Origin: Arthrobacter sp. QXT-31 | GTDB taxonomy: Bacteria > Actinomycetota > Actinomycetes > Actinomycetales > Micrococcaceae | Length of the DNA: 64,000 bases | Assembly (NCBI RefSeq): GCF_001969265.1 | Contig: NZ_CP019304.1 | Coordinates: 1,302,001-1,366,000, forward strand | Direction: 5' to 3' | Shown: positions 42,110 through 52,807 of the stretch, piece by piece | Layout: each line of letters opens with the position of its first letter | Numbering within the stretch: the first letter of the stretch is position 1 | Position numbers and translations under genes: made by a program | The notes under the pieces: generated by a model | Told to the model about the DNA's origin: nothing | Databases searched by the model: none | What the model saw: the letters and a program-made list of their open reading frames with translations, nothing else

Positions 42110-42493
42110 CTAGGCGTCCAGCTCGTCGGCAACCTTACGCAGGGCCGCGGCAATGGCCTTGCCCTTGTTGCTGTCCGGGTACTTGCCGGAGGACAGCGTC
42201 CCCGACAGGTTGTCCAGGACCGTCACGAGGTCCTGCACCAGCGGGGCCAGATCCCGTGCGCTGGGCCGCTTGGCCTTGGCGATGGACGGCGTCTTTTCGA
42301 GGACGCGCAGGCCGAGGGCCTGGGCACCCTTGCGTCCGTCGGCGACGCCGAATTCAACCCGGGTGCCGGCCTTCAGTTCAGAAACTCCGGCGGGCAGCGC
42401 GGACTTGGGAAGGAACACTTCCTGCCCGTCCTCGGCTGCGAGGAATCCGAAACCCTTGTCCTTGTCGTACCACTTGACCTTGCCGGTAGGCAC
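42110..42493 (-). CDS. Cold-shock domain protein with C-terminal extension
   Basis: A 127-residue protein: an N-terminal cold-shock domain (residues 1-67, RNP1 KGFGFL and RNP2 VFLPKS) followed by a 60-residue helical extension not found in classic CspA. RNP2 has Leu-Pro where CspA has His, so nucleic acid binding may differ. The GTG start follows AAGAAGG. It leads a two-gene unit with the DUF3027 gene. It probably acts as an RNA chaperone; the extension's role is unknown. Confidence 0.9.
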   Translation of the reverse strand: MPTGKVKWYDKDKGFGFLAAEDGQEVFLPKSALPAGVSELKAGTRVEFGVADGRKGAQALGLRVLEKTPSIAKAKRPSARDLAPLVQDLVTVLDNLSGTLSSGKYPDSNKGKAIAAALRKVADELDA

Positions 42494-42676
42494 CTAATCA
42501 ACCTTCTTCGTTCTGATGTTCTGGGACATGGCCGGCCGTCACCGCATCCGCACTGATGTGCGGGTTCAGGGTATGACTGCCTGGTCCATGTTGGTCTGCT
42601 CCTTCAAGGTTATCCTGATTGGCAGGCTAATCCTGCTTTGAGGCGCCGCCGCCGCGCTGCTGTTAGCGTTACGTTC

Positions 42677-42910
42677 ATGACATCCGCGCGTATCCGGCGG
42701 CCACTGACGGCAGCCGCAGCAGTCCTTGCAGTTTTGTCCCTCGCAGCTGTGGGTGTGGTCATGGCGCTGGCCGCTGCGGGCCAGGCTGCCCCGCAGTGGG
42801 TCACGTCAACGGCGCTCTATGGTCTTCCGGCAGCGTTCCTGCTGATGCTCGTGCTGGTGGCCGACGGCGTTGCCGCCCGCCGCCGGGCAGGAACCTCCGG
42901 CGGGCGGTAA
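42677..42910 (+). CDS. Small two-TM membrane protein
   Basis: A 77-residue protein with two hydrophobic helices (about residues 10-35 and 43-63) and a basic tail. TAGCGT lies 7 nt before the ATG, the leaderless pattern also seen at neighbouring genes, which selects 42677 over a longer frame. Its stop codon overlaps the -10-like box of the next gene. No family recognised. Confidence 0.65.
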   Translation: MTSARIRRPLTAAAAVLAVLSLAAVGVVMALAAAGQAAPQWVTSTALYGLPAAFLLMLVLVADGVAARRRAGTSGGR

Positions 42911-42920
42911 CGTTGGACTG

Positions 42921-45413
42921 ATGTCCCTCATTCGTGCGCTCAGCAAGGAACTGGAGGCACGCAGTGACGAGTCGCTGCGGGCTCTGTTCGCTGCGCGGCC
43001 GGACCTGATCTCCCCCGGCGTTCCGGACTTCCCGGCCCTGGCGGCCCGTGCCAGCGCGCGGGTCAGCGTGCAGCGCGCCCTGGAACGCCTAAACCGCCCG
43101 CAGATGCAGGTACTGGAGACCCTGCACCTGTGCACCAACACGGACACCGGGCACAGCGCATCGGCGGCGGTGCTGAAGAAGGCCATCGCAGGTTCAACGG
43201 TCGCCGCCGTCGAACAGCTCCTGCAGTCGCTGCATGACCTCGCCCTGATCCAGCGGGCGGAGCCGCCGCACAGTGCGGCCCCCGGCGCGCAGCGGCAGCG
43301 CTTCTACCTTCCGGTGAGCAGCCTGAAGGACGTCGTCGGCATCTACCCCGCCGGGCTGGGGCGCAGCTACACCGAACTGGTCAGGCTGCAGCCTGCCTTC
43401 GCCCAGCGCGTCGTCCAGCTTGTCGGGGAGCTGCACCGCAGCGGCGCGGCCGTGCGGGCGGCCACCACTCCGATGGATGCAGCATTGGCGCTGCAGCACT
43501 GGACGTCCTCCCCCGAGGCGCTGCATGCGCTCCTCGCCACCGCCCCGGAAAGAACGACGGCGCTGCTGGCGCGGTTCAGCAACTGGGCCATGGGCGCTGT
43601 ACCCCAGGCCCAGCGGAAGGCTTCAGTGACCACTGAAGGTCACGACGTCGGGCCTGTCGACTGGCTGCTGGCCCGGGCTCTGCTGGTGCCGCTGGACGCC
43701 GCCCACGTCGAACTTCCGCACAGCGTAGGCATCTCCCTGCGCGGCGGGGCGATCATCGACAACTTCACCCTGACTCCCCCGACGCCAACGCTCGGCGTCA
43801 CCACCGCGGCGCTCCGCCGCAACGCCGCACTCGGCGCCATCGCCGAGACGCTGCGCCTCACGGGCGAGGTGCTCCATGCTGTCAGGGACCAGCCGCTGGC
43901 CACCCTGCGCAGCGGAGGCGTGGGGATCCGTGAAATGCGCCGGCTTTCCGAGGCCCTCGGCGTGGACCAGCACACCACGGCTGTGCTGCTGGAGCTCTGT
44001 GCCCTGTCCGGCCTGATCCGGCTGGACGTGGACACCTCCTGCTGGGTGCAGCCGCCGCAGCTGGAGTGGCTCGGGCTGTCACGGCAGGAACAGTGGCTGT
44101 GGCTCGTCACCGCCTGGCTGGCCAGCGAGCGCGCCCCGTCGCTCGTTGGGCAGCCCATCAGTAGCCAGGCTGCCGGGACCGCCAACCACCGTTCCCCCGC
44201 TGCGGCCACCGTCAATGCCCTGTCCGCGGAGGCACAGCGGTCCGATGCGCCCGTCATCCGCAAGCGGATCCTGGAGATCCTCCGGGAGCTGACGCAGGAG
44301 GCCGAGATGCCCGACGGCGGGGCGCCGGTGCTCAACGCAGAAGCCGTCCTGCAGCGTGCCGAGTGGTCACAGCCCCGCATGGCGCGGCGGTTCAGTTCGC
44401 TGATCGCCGGCGTCCTGGCCGAGGCGGAGCTGCTGGGGCTGATCGGGTCCGGTGCGCTAAGCCAGCTCGGTGCCGCCATCGCGGCGGACGCGCCTGAGCA
44501 GGCCATGAACCTCCTTGGCGAACACCTGCCCGCGGCACTCAACCACGTGCTCCTGCAGGCCGACCTGACCGCCGTCGCGCCGGGGTACCTTGCCCCCGAC
44601 CTGGCCGAACAGCTCCTGCAGATGGCCGACGCCGAAGGGCAGGGCCCGGCCACGACGTACCGGTTTTCCGTGGAGTCCATCCGGCGGGCCTTGGACTCGG
44701 GTAAGGACGCCGCAGCGATCCTCGATTTCCTCCGCCGGCACTCCGCCACTGCCGTGCCGCAGCCGCTGCAGTACCTCGTGGAGGACACCGCCGCCCGGCA
44801 CGGCAAGCTGCGGGTCGGGGCTGCCGCCAGCTTCATCCAGAGTGACGATGAGGCCGCGCTCGGCGAGCTTTGCCGGGAAGCGGCGGCCGCGTCCCTGGGC
44901 CTGGTCCGGATCGCCCCCACCGTCCTGGTCTCCATGGCCTCTCCCCGGCAGACGGCCCTCGTGCTGCGGGGGCTGGGACTGTCGCCCGCCGTCGAAGAGG
45001 CCGGCTCCGCCGTCGTCCGCCTTGACCGCACCGCACCTGTTCCGGGCAGCGGGCGCCCCGTCTACAGCGCACCCCGCACCGCCCTTCCCGACGCCGACGT
45101 CACCGCGCAGCTCGCCGTCCTGCGCAGCCATGGCCCGGCGGGCACCAGCCCCAACGGCTCCCGCCCGGCCGGAGCCGGAAGCGAGGAGGCAACCCAGCTG
45201 GGCCTGGAGACCCTGCACAAGGCCATCAGGCTGAGGCAGAAAGTCGTGATGAACGTCGTGGACAGCCTGGGGAATGCGAAACTGGAAACAGTTGTTCCGG
45301 TCTCCGTGGCGGGTGGACGCGTCCGCGTGTTCGACCCCGCGAAGGACACGGAGCGGGTGCTCTCCATCCACCGGATCATTGATATCGAGGCAGCAGAGGA
45401 AATGCAGCAGTGA
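42921..45413 (+). CDS. Helicase-associated domain protein (XPB partner)
   Basis: An 830-residue protein without Walker motifs. It has long alpha-helical, Ala/Leu-rich winged-helix-like repeats and a C-terminal part recalling the Helicase_C_3/XPB-associated domain (TYRFSVESIRRALDSGKDAAAILDFLRRHS, in parts; a late KVVMNVVDSLG segment). In actinobacteria this gene typically stands directly before the XPB-type helicase gene, as here (13-nt gap), suggesting the two act together in DNA repair. TAACGT lies 7 nt before the ATG, so translation is probably leaderless; a longer frame is not needed. Confidence 0.85.
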   Translation: MSLIRALSKELEARSDESLRALFAARPDLISPGVPDFPALAARASARVSVQRALERLNRPQMQVLETLHLCTNTDTGHSASAAVLKKAIAGSTVAAVEQLLQSLHDLALIQRAEPPHSAAPGAQRQRFYLPVSSLKDVVGIYPAGLGRSYTELVRLQPAFAQRVVQLVGELHRSGAAVRAATTPMDAALALQHWTSSPEALHALLATAPERTTALLARFSNWAMGAVPQAQRKASVTTEGHDVGPVDWLLARALLVPLDAAHVELPHSVGISLRGGAIIDNFTLTPPTPTLGVTTAALRRNAALGAIAETLRLTGEVLHAVRDQPLATLRSGGVGIREMRRLSEALGVDQHTTAVLLELCALSGLIRLDVDTSCWVQPPQLEWLGLSRQEQWLWLVTAWLASERAPSLVGQPISSQAAGTANHRSPAAATVNALSAEAQRSDAPVIRKRILEILRELTQEAEMPDGGAPVLNAEAVLQRAEWSQPRMARRFSSLIAGVLAEAELLGLIGSGALSQLGAAIAADAPEQAMNLLGEHLPAALNHVLLQADLTAVAPGYLAPDLAEQLLQMADAEGQGPATTYRFSVESIRRALDSGKDAAAILDFLRRHSATAVPQPLQYLVEDTAARHGKLRVGAAASFIQSDDEAALGELCREAAAASLGLVRIAPTVLVSMASPRQTALVLRGLGLSPAVEEAGSAVVRLDRTAPVPGSGRPVYSAPRTALPDADVTAQLAVLRSHGPAGTSPNGSRPAGAGSEEATQLGLETLHKAIRLRQKVVMNVVDSLGNAKLETVVPVSVAGGRVRVFDPAKDTERVLSIHRIIDIEAAEEMQQ

Positions 45414-45426
45414 AGGTTCTACCTGC

Positions 45427-47070
45427 GTGAATGACGGACCCCTGATTGTCCAGAGCGACAAAACCATCCTCCTCGAAGTGGACCACGAGCAGGCAACGGA
45501 AGCCCGGCACGCCATCGCGCCCTTCGCCGAGCTGGAGCGCGCGCCCGAGCACATGCACAGCTACCGGCTGACGCCGCTGGGGCTTTGGAATGCCCGGGCC
45601 GCAGGGCTCGACGCCGAGAAGGTGCTGGATACGCTGCTCACCTATTCCCGGTTCCCGGTGCCGCACTCGCTGCTGATCGACATCGAAGAAACCATGTCCC
45701 GGTACGGCCGGCTGCGGCTGGAGAAGGACCCCCAGCACGGGCTGGTCATGCGCACCAGCGACTACCCCGTGCTGGAGGAGGTCAGCAGGGCCAAGAAGAT
45801 CCAGCCGCTGCTGGGGCCGCGGATCGACGCCGAGACGGTGGTGGTCCATTCCTCCCAGCGCGGCCAGCTGAAGCAGCTGCTGCTGAAGATCGGCTGGCCG
45901 GCGGAGGACCTGGCCGGCTACGTCGACGGGACCCCGCACCTCATCATGCTTGACGAGTCGGACTGGAAGCTGAGGCCGTACCAGCGGCTGGCTGCGGAGA
46001 ATTTCTGGGCCGGCGGCAGCGGCGTCGTCGTGCTCCCCTGCGGCGCCGGAAAGACGCTCGTGGGTGCCGCGGCGATGGCCACCGGCTCCACCACAACCCT
46101 CATCCTGGTCACCAACACCGTCTCGGCACGGCAGTGGAAGGACGAGCTGCTCAGGCGGACCTCGCTGACCGAGGACGAGATCGGCGAGTATTCGGGCGCC
46201 GTCAAGGAAGTCCGGCCGGTGACGATCGCAACGTACCAGGTCCTCACCACCAAGCGCGGCGGCGTGTACCCGCACCTTGAGCTCGTGGACGGCCACGACT
46301 GGGGCCTGATCATCTACGACGAGGTCCACCTGCTTCCCGCGCCGATCTTCCGGATGACGGCGGACCTGCAGGCACGGCGCCGGCTCGGACTCACGGCAAC
46401 GCTGGTGCGTGAGGACGGCCGGGAAGGCGAGGTCTTCAGCCTCATCGGACCCAAGCGCTACGACGCGCCGTGGAAGGACATCGAGGCCCAGGGCTACATC
46501 GCCCCCGCGGACTGCGTGGAGGTCCGCGTCGACCTTCCCAAGGACGAGCGCGTGGCGTACGCCATGGCCGAGGATGCCGACAAGTACCGGCTGTGCGCCA
46601 CGTCCGAGACGAAGACCCTCGTGGCCGAACAGCTGGTGGAACACCACCGTGGCGAGCAGGTGCTCGTGATCGGGCAGTATATCGACCAGCTGGACGAGCT
46701 GGGTGAGCGGCTGGACGCCCCGGTCATCAAGGGCGAAACCTCGGTCAAAGCCCGCCAGAAACTCTTTGACGCCTTCCGCGCCGGGGAGGTCCAGACCCTC
46801 GTGGTGTCCAAGGTGGCCAACTTCTCCATCGACCTGCCCGAGGCCTCCGTGGCCATCCAGGTCTCCGGGTCCTTCGGTTCGCGCCAGGAGGAGGCCCAGC
46901 GCCTTGGCCGGCTGCTGCGGCCCAAGCAGGACGGGCGGGCGGCACGGTTTTACTCGCTCGTCGCACGGGACACCCTCGACCAGGATTTCGCCGCCAAACG
47001 CCAGCGCTTCCTGGCCGAGCAGGGGTACGCCTACCGCATCATGGACGCCAAGGACGTCGAGTCCTGCTGA
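45427..47070 (+). CDS. XPB-type DEAD/DEAH-box DNA helicase
   Basis: A 547-residue superfamily 2 helicase of the XPB/Ssl2 group: N-terminal damage-recognition-like domain, then Walker A LPCGAGKT, motif Ia VTNTVSARQWKDE, DEVH box (IIYDEVHLLPA), motif III LTATLVRED, the RED triad of XPB, and motifs V-VI (VSKVANFSIDLPEA, QEEAQRLGRLLRP). It would unwind DNA at lesions 3' to 5'. The GTG at 45427 follows GAAGG; the longer frame overlaps the upstream gene. Probably cotranscribed with it. Confidence 0.94.
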   Translation: MNDGPLIVQSDKTILLEVDHEQATEARHAIAPFAELERAPEHMHSYRLTPLGLWNARAAGLDAEKVLDTLLTYSRFPVPHSLLIDIEETMSRYGRLRLEKDPQHGLVMRTSDYPVLEEVSRAKKIQPLLGPRIDAETVVVHSSQRGQLKQLLLKIGWPAEDLAGYVDGTPHLIMLDESDWKLRPYQRLAAENFWAGGSGVVVLPCGAGKTLVGAAAMATGSTTTLILVTNTVSARQWKDELLRRTSLTEDEIGEYSGAVKEVRPVTIATYQVLTTKRGGVYPHLELVDGHDWGLIIYDEVHLLPAPIFRMTADLQARRRLGLTATLVREDGREGEVFSLIGPKRYDAPWKDIEAQGYIAPADCVEVRVDLPKDERVAYAMAEDADKYRLCATSETKTLVAEQLVEHHRGEQVLVIGQYIDQLDELGERLDAPVIKGETSVKARQKLFDAFRAGEVQTLVVSKVANFSIDLPEASVAIQVSGSFGSRQEEAQRLGRLLRPKQDGRAARFYSLVARDTLDQDFAAKRQRFLAEQGYAYRIMDAKDVESC

Positions 47071-47101
47071 CCCAAGCAACACACAACTTTCATCCAGAAA
47101 A

Positions 47102-47118
47102 CTCCCAGATTCTGGGAG
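47102..47118. promoter_or_regulatory. 17-bp palindrome covering the Shine-Dalgarno of the response regulator gene
   Basis: CTCCCAGA-T-TCTGGGAG is a perfect palindrome; its right arm contains GGGAG, the ribosome site of the ATG at 47123. It could be an operator, for example for autoregulation, or a hairpin hiding the ribosome site. Confidence 0.6.
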
Positions 47119-47122
47119 CATC

Positions 47123-47845
47123 ATGGGAAATATGAAAAAGAACAGCGCCGAAGCGAAGCTCCTCGTGGTCGATGACGAGCCCAACATCCGCGAGCTGCTT
47201 TCCACGTCATTGCGCTTCGCCGGCTTTGAAGTGGTGTCCGCCGGGAACGGGCGGGAGGCGCTGGCCGCCGTCGAGGCGCACGCACCCGACCTTGCGGTGC
47301 TGGACGTCATGCTTCCGGACATGGACGGCTTCACCGTCACCCGCCGGCTGCGCGCGTCCGGCAAGCATTTCCCTGTCCTCTTCCTGACGGCCAAGGACGA
47401 CACCGAGGACAAGGTCACCGGGCTGACGGTGGGCGGGGACGACTACGTCACCAAGCCCTTCAGCCTCGACGAGGTGGTGGCCCGGATCCGTGCGGTGCTC
47501 CGCAGGACGCAGCCGCTGCTGGAGGATGACGAGGCCGTCATCCGGGTCGATGATTTGGAGCTCGACGACGACGCCCACGAGGTGCGCCGCGGCGGCAAGG
47601 TGATCGAGCTGTCCCCCACCGAATTCAAGCTGCTCCGCTACCTGATGCTTAATCCGAACCGGGTCCTGTCCAAGGCACAGATCCTGGACCACGTCTGGGA
47701 ATACGACTTCAACGGTGACGCCTCCATCGTCGAGTCCTACATTTCCTACCTGCGGCGCAAGGTGGACATCGATCCGGACGCCCCGGCCCTCATCCAGACC
47801 AAGCGCGGCGTCGGCTACGTGCTGCGGACAGCAGAAAAGCGCTGA
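47123..47845 (+). CDS. Two-component response regulator, OmpR family
   Basis: A 240-residue regulator: receiver domain (about 12-125) with acidic pocket DDE (17-19), phosphoacceptor D61 in LDVMLPDMDGF, and K of VTKPFSLDE; then an OmpR-type winged-helix DNA-binding domain ending ALIQTKRGVGYVL. The sensor kinase follows after 2 nt. The stimulus is unknown. GGGAG before the ATG lies within a 17-bp palindrome. Confidence 0.95.
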   Translation: MGNMKKNSAEAKLLVVDDEPNIRELLSTSLRFAGFEVVSAGNGREALAAVEAHAPDLAVLDVMLPDMDGFTVTRRLRASGKHFPVLFLTAKDDTEDKVTGLTVGGDDYVTKPFSLDEVVARIRAVLRRTQPLLEDDEAVIRVDDLELDDDAHEVRRGGKVIELSPTEFKLLRYLMLNPNRVLSKAQILDHVWEYDFNGDASIVESYISYLRRKVDIDPDAPALIQTKRGVGYVLRTAEKR

Positions 47846-47847
47846 CG

Positions 47848-49446
47848 TTGCTGGAGCGCTGGAAGTCCGCCAACCTCCGGTCCCAGCTGGTGGCCATCAT
47901 GATGGCCCTCCTGCTGGTGGCGCTGGCCGTCACCGGGACGGGTGCGCTGACGCTGCTGCGCGGGTACCTCGAAGGCCAGGTGGACGACAAGCTGGGCGCC
48001 GCCGTCGACGCGGCCCAGCGCCAGCGCTCCATCTCCCCCATAGCCAACCCGGCAGTGCCCACGGACTACACGGTGACCCTCTATTATCCGGGAGCCGAGG
48101 CCAGCGACCTGGACGACAAGGATGCCCGTCCCGCCATTGCATCCGTTTCCCTGGAGGAGGCACGTGAGCGCGACCTGAGGCCGTACCAGGTCCGGGGCAC
48201 GGACGGCAAGAACTGGCGCGTGGTGGCCGTTCCCGTTGTCGTGGGCGGTGAACAGCAGCGCGCGGTGGTGGTCATCGGGCTGCCGCTGTCCCCCGTGGAT
48301 GCGGTGCTGCGCCACGCCACCCTGGTGGTGGTGGGTGTGGGCCTGCTGACACTCATCCTTGCCTTCTTCATCGCCAACTGGACCGTGACCAGATCATTCC
48401 GCCCGCTTTCCAGGGTGGAAAAGACCGCCGCCGCCATTGCAGCCGGCGACCTGTCGCGCCGCGTCGATGTGGAGAACCCCGCCACGGAAGTGGGCCGCCT
48501 CGGCAGGTCCCTGAACGCCATGCTGGCCCACATCGAGGCGGCCTTCGCGGCCCGGATGGCCTCCGAGAACAGGATGCGCCGGTTTGCCGCGGACGCGTCC
48601 CATGAGCTGCGCACCCCCCTGGTGACAATCCGGGGCTATTCGGAACTGTACAGGCACGGCGCGCTGCAGTCGCCCGAGGACGTGGCCAGCGCTATGGGCC
48701 GGATCGAGAGCGAAGCCAAGCGGATGGGCTCCATGGTGGAGGACCTGCTGCTGCTGGCACGGCTCGACGAGCAGCGGCCGCTGCAGCGCAAGCCCATCGA
48801 CCTGCAGCTGCTGGCCCATGACGCCGTGGTGGACACCCAGGCCAGTGACCGGAAACGCGCCATCCGCCTCACCGGCCTGGACAACGGCAGCGCCGAACCG
48901 GCGCCCGTGCTGGGCGACGAGGCGAAGCTGCGCCAGGTGATCGGCAACCTGGTGGGCAACGCGCTGCGGTACACCCCCGAGGGAACGCCCATGGAGCTCG
49001 CCGTCGGCGTCCGCCGGGCCGGCGACGGTTCCGCTCAGTCGGTCCTGGAGGTCCGGGACCATGGCCCCGGGATCTCCGACACGGAGGCGCCCAAGGTCTT
49101 TGAACGCTTCTACCGGGCCGATACCTCCCGCACCCGCGAGACGGGCGGCAGCGGGCTTGGTTTGGCGATCGTGGCCGCCATCGTCGGCTCGCACGGCGGC
49201 TCCGTCCGGGTCGAAGGTACCGACGGCGGCGGCGCAACGCTCGTAGTCAGCCTCCCCTTCCGCGAGGACTCCCCCGAGACCGACAGTCATGCGGCGGACG
49301 GCCCCGAGGCGGACGCTATCGGGACGTTCTCGGACAGCGGCGCAGGAGAGCGTGTTGCCGGGGAGCATATGGCCGGGGACCGCGTTGCCGGGAACCGCGC
49401 CGCGGGCGGAGGCCGGGCTGCCGGCGGGAACCGGTTATCCACATAG
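47848..49446 (+). CDS. Two-component sensor histidine kinase
   Basis: A 532-residue membrane kinase: TM1 (about 12-35), an extracytoplasmic sensor domain of about 115 residues, TM2 (157-180), HAMP (180-232), DHp domain with phospho-His H252 in DASHELRTPL, and the ATPase domain with N box NLVGNALRYTPEG, GPGISD and GGSGLGLAIV. The last 40 residues are a degenerate pentapeptide run (GERVA, GEHMA, GDRVA, GNRAA) not usual in kinases. The TTG start is 2 nt after the regulator's stop, so the pair is coupled. Confidence 0.94.
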   Translation: MLERWKSANLRSQLVAIMMALLLVALAVTGTGALTLLRGYLEGQVDDKLGAAVDAAQRQRSISPIANPAVPTDYTVTLYYPGAEASDLDDKDARPAIASVSLEEARERDLRPYQVRGTDGKNWRVVAVPVVVGGEQQRAVVVIGLPLSPVDAVLRHATLVVVGVGLLTLILAFFIANWTVTRSFRPLSRVEKTAAAIAAGDLSRRVDVENPATEVGRLGRSLNAMLAHIEAAFAARMASENRMRRFAADASHELRTPLVTIRGYSELYRHGALQSPEDVASAMGRIESEAKRMGSMVEDLLLLARLDEQRPLQRKPIDLQLLAHDAVVDTQASDRKRAIRLTGLDNGSAEPAPVLGDEAKLRQVIGNLVGNALRYTPEGTPMELAVGVRRAGDGSAQSVLEVRDHGPGISDTEAPKVFERFYRADTSRTRETGGSGLGLAIVAAIVGSHGGSVRVEGTDGGGATLVVSLPFREDSPETDSHAADGPEADAIGTFSDSGAGERVAGEHMAGDRVAGNRAAGGGRAAGGNRLST

Positions 49447-49573
49447 CCGAACCTGCCGTGGCGCCATCGGCCGCCGGGTTTCTAGGCTCGACATAGCGGA
49501 CCGGAACGGCTGGTCCGCCACCCACAGCGACTGTCCGGCCGGGGCAGTCCTCCAAGTTGTCGAGAGGCCCGCC

Positions 49574-49861
49574 ATGAGCATCATTTCCGTCGATACCGAC
49601 CTGTTGCAGGCGAAATCAGCCAACGTGAAAGCGACTGTTGACCGCATCAGTGCCGACGTCCAGGCCATGAAACATGGCCTGGACGAACTTCAGGCCACGT
49701 GGCGCGGGTCGGCCGCCACCAACTTCCAGGCGCTCATCGCCGAGTGGACGCTGACGCAGGGCAAGGTCGAGGCCTCGCTCGCCTCCATCACGCTGGCCCT
49801 GTCCTCGGCGGCTGAGACGTATGCGCAGGCGGAGCTGGGCAACACGCAGCGCTTCAGCTGA
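49574..49861 (+). CDS. WXG100 family protein (ESAT-6-like)
   Basis: A 95-residue all-helical protein with the central W-x-G turn (ATWRGSAA, around residue 45), the family size and two long amphipathic helices. WXG100 proteins are usually exported by type VII secretion as dimers, but no secretion component or second WXG100 gene lies nearby, so it is an orphan. The ATG at 49574 is preceded by GAGAGG. The 127-nt gap upstream contains a TAGGCT box near 49480. Confidence 0.9.
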   Translation: MSIISVDTDLLQAKSANVKATVDRISADVQAMKHGLDELQATWRGSAATNFQALIAEWTLTQGKVEASLASITLALSSAAETYAQAELGNTQRFS

Positions 49862-49888
49862 CGCCGGCGGAGCACTGGCGCGCGCAGG

Positions 49889-50875
49889 TCAGGCTTCGGG
49901 GGTGCCCTGGTGGAACCGCAGGCGCCACTGTCCACCGTCCAGGACCCACAGGGAGCTCCACAGCGCGGAACCGGTGCGGGAGTAGCTCCGGTAGGTCAGC
50001 AGGACCGTGTCGGTGCCGATCCGGTCGGCGCTGAGCACGTCCAGGTCAACAGGGCCGGCCGGGCTTTCCTCGAGGGACATCATCATGGCGTCCCGGGTCC
50101 AGAGGCGTCCGGCCGTGCCGATCTCCGTGAAGTCCGGGTGCAGGAGCTGGCCTATACGCCCGATGTCGCTGCGGACGTCCGGGCGCAGGAGTTCCCGTTC
50201 CAGTGCCTCGACGATTTCCTCGGGCGTGACGCCTGCCGGGGGTTCGGCAAACGCCTCAGCGTCCGATTCATCCAGTCCCAGTTCGGTGAACAGATCAGGT
50301 TCCCCGGATCCGAAGAGCGCCGGGACTTCGGGCTCCGGTTCCAGCAGCGGCGGGACACCGCCCACGCCGCGGCCCTCCTTGACGGCCCGCCGGGCCGTCG
50401 CCGGTTCCGCGTTGGGAAACCCGGGTCCGGAGCGGGCGGCCACGCCCTGCTGGTAGGCGAGTGCCACGGCCCTTGCCCGCTCGTCCGCGGCCTCGTTCAG
50501 CTCGTGCCCGGCATGGCCCTTGACCCACTCGAACCGGTACTTGCGCCCGGCCAGCTCGCGGTCGATGTCCTTGAGGATGTCCACGTTCAGCACGGGCTTG
50601 CCGTCGGCCTTCCGCCAGCCTTTGCGCTTCCATCCCGGCATCCACTTGGTCACGGAGTTGATCACGTACTGGCTGTCGCAGAGTATGTGCAGGTCCTCGT
50701 CGGGGAGGTGCGCGGTGGAGCGGAAGAGGTCCAGGACAGCCATCAGCTCACCCTGGTTGTTGGTGCCGTGCGGCCAGCCGCCGGCCCGCCAGCAGTCGTC
50801 GTTCACGTACCAGGCCCACCCTGCGGGACCCGGGTTTCCCAATGCCGAACCGTCGGCTGCTGCAGTAATCGTCAC
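49889..50875 (-). CDS. rnhA: Ribonuclease H fused to a DUF4440/NTF2-like domain
   Basis: A 328-residue two-domain protein. The N-terminal RNase H fold (1-145) has all catalytic acids, D8, E43, D67 and D131, and the flexible-loop H121/H124, so it should cut RNA in RNA-DNA hybrids. After a linker, residues about 195-328 resemble a DUF4440/SnoaL-like NTF2 fold (VEALERELLRPDVRSD, LLHPDFTEIGTAGRLWTRD, LTYRSYSRTG and WRLRFHQGTP). The fusion is unusual; the second domain may bind a ligand or protein. It is downstream of the groL terminator on the same strand. Confidence 0.9.
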   Translation of the reverse strand: MTITAAADGSALGNPGPAGWAWYVNDDCWRAGGWPHGTNNQGELMAVLDLFRSTAHLPDEDLHILCDSQYVINSVTKWMPGWKRKGWRKADGKPVLNVDILKDIDRELAGRKYRFEWVKGHAGHELNEAADERARAVALAYQQGVAARSGPGFPNAEPATARRAVKEGRGVGGVPPLLEPEPEVPALFGSGEPDLFTELGLDESDAEAFAEPPAGVTPEEIVEALERELLRPDVRSDIGRIGQLLHPDFTEIGTAGRLWTRDAMMMSLEESPAGPVDLDVLSADRIGTDTVLLTYRSYSRTGSALWSSLWVLDGGQWRLRFHQGTPEA

Positions 50876-50918
50876 CGAACCATCCTGCCAGACTGCAAGG
50901 ACAAAAATGCGCAGACAA

Positions 50919-50959
50919 AAAGAGTGCGGCCCCCTCGCCAGGAGGAGGCCGCACTCTTT
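50919..50959 (-). terminator. Intrinsic terminator after groL
   Basis: AAAGAGTGCGGCC (50919-50931) pairs with GGCCGCACTCTTT (50947-50959), followed on the minus strand by TTTTT, 24 nt after the groL stop. Confidence 0.95.
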
Positions 50960-50982
50960 AGCCAGCTGGGAGCAGCGGGAGG

Positions 50983-52716
<1,734 letters not shown>

Positions 52717-52807
52717 TCACCCCAACCAGGTGTTTCTTTCGCTCCTTGCGCCGCCGCCGTCGGTATGCCGGCCGGAACCGGACGACCCTTTAGCAGTCGG
52801 CACGCTG

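Noticed and set aside
49435..49443. Second DnaA box (TTATCCACA) at the end of the histidine kinase gene
   Set aside because: It lies in coding sequence at the stop codon, is single, and is most simply a chance match.
49574..49861. WXG100 gene considered as part of a type VII secretion locus
   Set aside because: No EccC-type ATPase, membrane component, toxin or second WXG100 gene is nearby; it is an orphan.
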